Assembly: GCA_014305015.1 (NCBI GenBank)
Contig: JACRUB010000117.1
Coordinates: 1 to 6,482 of the forward strand
Length of the DNA: 6,482 nt
Direction: 5' to 3'
Source of the DNA: Vulcanimicrobiota bacterium
Lineage (GTDB): Bacteria; Vulcanimicrobiota; Vulcanimicrobiia; Vulcanimicrobiales; Vulcanimicrobiaceae
Shown in pieces: positions 6,361 through 6,482 of the stretch (its first letter is position 1; each line of letters starts with the position of its first letter). The position numbers and the translations under genes were made by a program. The notes under the pieces were generated by a model, which made no database searches, was not told the DNA's origin, and saw only the letters and a program-made list of their open reading frames with translations.

Positions 6361-6394
6361 AAAAAAATGAGGCGCTTAACCCGTCAGATGCTCA
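6361..6394 (-). terminator. Possible weak terminator of a leftward gene
   Basis: Read on the minus strand, TGAGC (6394-6390) can pair with a GCCTCA stretch ending at 6368, with one bulged base, and is followed at once by seven T residues (6367-6361). The stem is short and the loop is long, so this is weak. Its position just after the possible leftward stop at 6400-6402 is what makes it worth listing. Confidence 0.2.
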
Positions 6395-6399
6395 ATGCC

Positions 6400-6480
6400 T
6401 TATTGCGGATAATGCGTTCTTGCCCTCGCGACGACTTGGCCCGCTGCAACCAACTCCAGCGCAGAAAATTTCCCCGGCTT
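6400..6480 (-). CDS. Possible 3' end of an unrecognised leftward gene (partial)
   Basis: On the minus strand one frame is open from the right edge to a TAA at 6402-6400, giving 26 codons that end SALELVAAGQVVARARTHYPQ without the first few residues. The codons are rich in G at the first position and the encoded peptide is Ala/Val-rich. The codon-aligned opposite frame, starting ATG at 6367, is Arg-rich like a typical shadow. That favours the leftward reading. The stretch is far too short to identify a family or prove coding, and I assign no function. Confidence 0.3.
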   Translation of the reverse strand, partial: KPGKFSALELVAAGQVVARARTHYPQ

Positions 6481-6482
6481 AT

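Larger units (their letters stand above)
6333..6482. other. Region downstream of queA
   Basis: These 150 bases are the only sizeable stretch without a confident gene. They hold the 14-bp palindrome, a seven-A run, an imperfect hairpin around 6394-6418 (TTAT and ATAA arms around TGCGG) and the possible leftward gene end. No RNA gene is recognised. No tgt start is seen. Confidence 0.5.

Noticed and set aside
6394..6418. Imperfect hairpin (TTAT-TGCGG-ATAA with flanking pairs) as a queA terminator
   Set aside because: The stem is interrupted and AT-rich with a wobble, and no proper T run follows on the plus strand.
6333..6482. Stop-free continuation of the queA frame for 50 codons after its TGA (possible read-through or recoding)
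   Set aside because: QueA already ends at its normal C-terminus, the extension shows no known domain, and 50 open codons in GC-rich DNA are not rare.
6367..6482. Rightward frame from ATG 6367 to the window edge
   Set aside because: Its product is Arg-rich, it has no ribosome site, and it is codon-aligned antisense to the better leftward frame, so it looks like a shadow.

Overview
This is a dense stretch of bacterial chromosome made almost entirely of housekeeping genes. It carries the complete Holliday-junction resolution set (ruvC, ruvA, ruvB), followed by a SpoIID/LytB-type cell-wall enzyme, a small PilZ-domain protein, a leftward M24B (Xaa-Pro) aminopeptidase and queA. A PASTA-domain protein is cut off at the left edge. 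I see no rRNA, tRNA, CRISPR array, insertion sequence or phage gene, and no dramatic new system. The unusual points are in the gene architecture and in a few divergent protein motifs.

Organism. The DNA is moderately GC-rich, with several GTG starts and few clear Shine-Dalgarno sequences. A ruvC-ruvA-ruvB-spoIID cluster close to queA recalls the ruvAB-queA neighbourhood of Firmicutes. Here it is combined with PilZ, a Tat-like signal peptide and no sign of sporulation genes. That would fit a poorly cultured lineage from around the Terrabacteria, such as Eremiobacterota (WPS-2), Armatimonadota or a Chloroflexota relative. This placement is inference from gene order and protein style, not a tree.

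Layout. Bases 1-3854 are one rightward run of six genes in which each gene touches or overlaps the next: PASTA protein (3' end), ruvC, ruvA, ruvB, spoIID-like, pilZ. The junction overlaps are 4, 11, 4, 1 and 1 bases, so the whole run is probably one translationally coupled operon. The pilZ stop lies inside the 3' end of the convergent aminopeptidase gene (3838-5253, minus), an overlap of 17 bases. Only 20 bases separate that gene's GTG start from the divergent GTG start of queA (5274-6332, plus). The only appreciable non-coding DNA is after queA, from 6333 on. It holds a perfect 14-bp palindrome, a 7-base A run and perhaps the last codons of a leftward gene entering from the right edge.

How the genes work together. 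RuvA and RuvB form the branch-migration motor and RuvC cuts the junction, so the core is one DNA-repair module. The PASTA and SpoIID-like proteins both concern peptidoglycan, one as a likely muropeptide or cross-wall sensor and the other as a likely glycan-strand lyase, so they bracket the repair module with cell-wall functions. QueA makes the epoxyqueuosine precursor in tRNA. No tgt gene is visible directly after it in this window.
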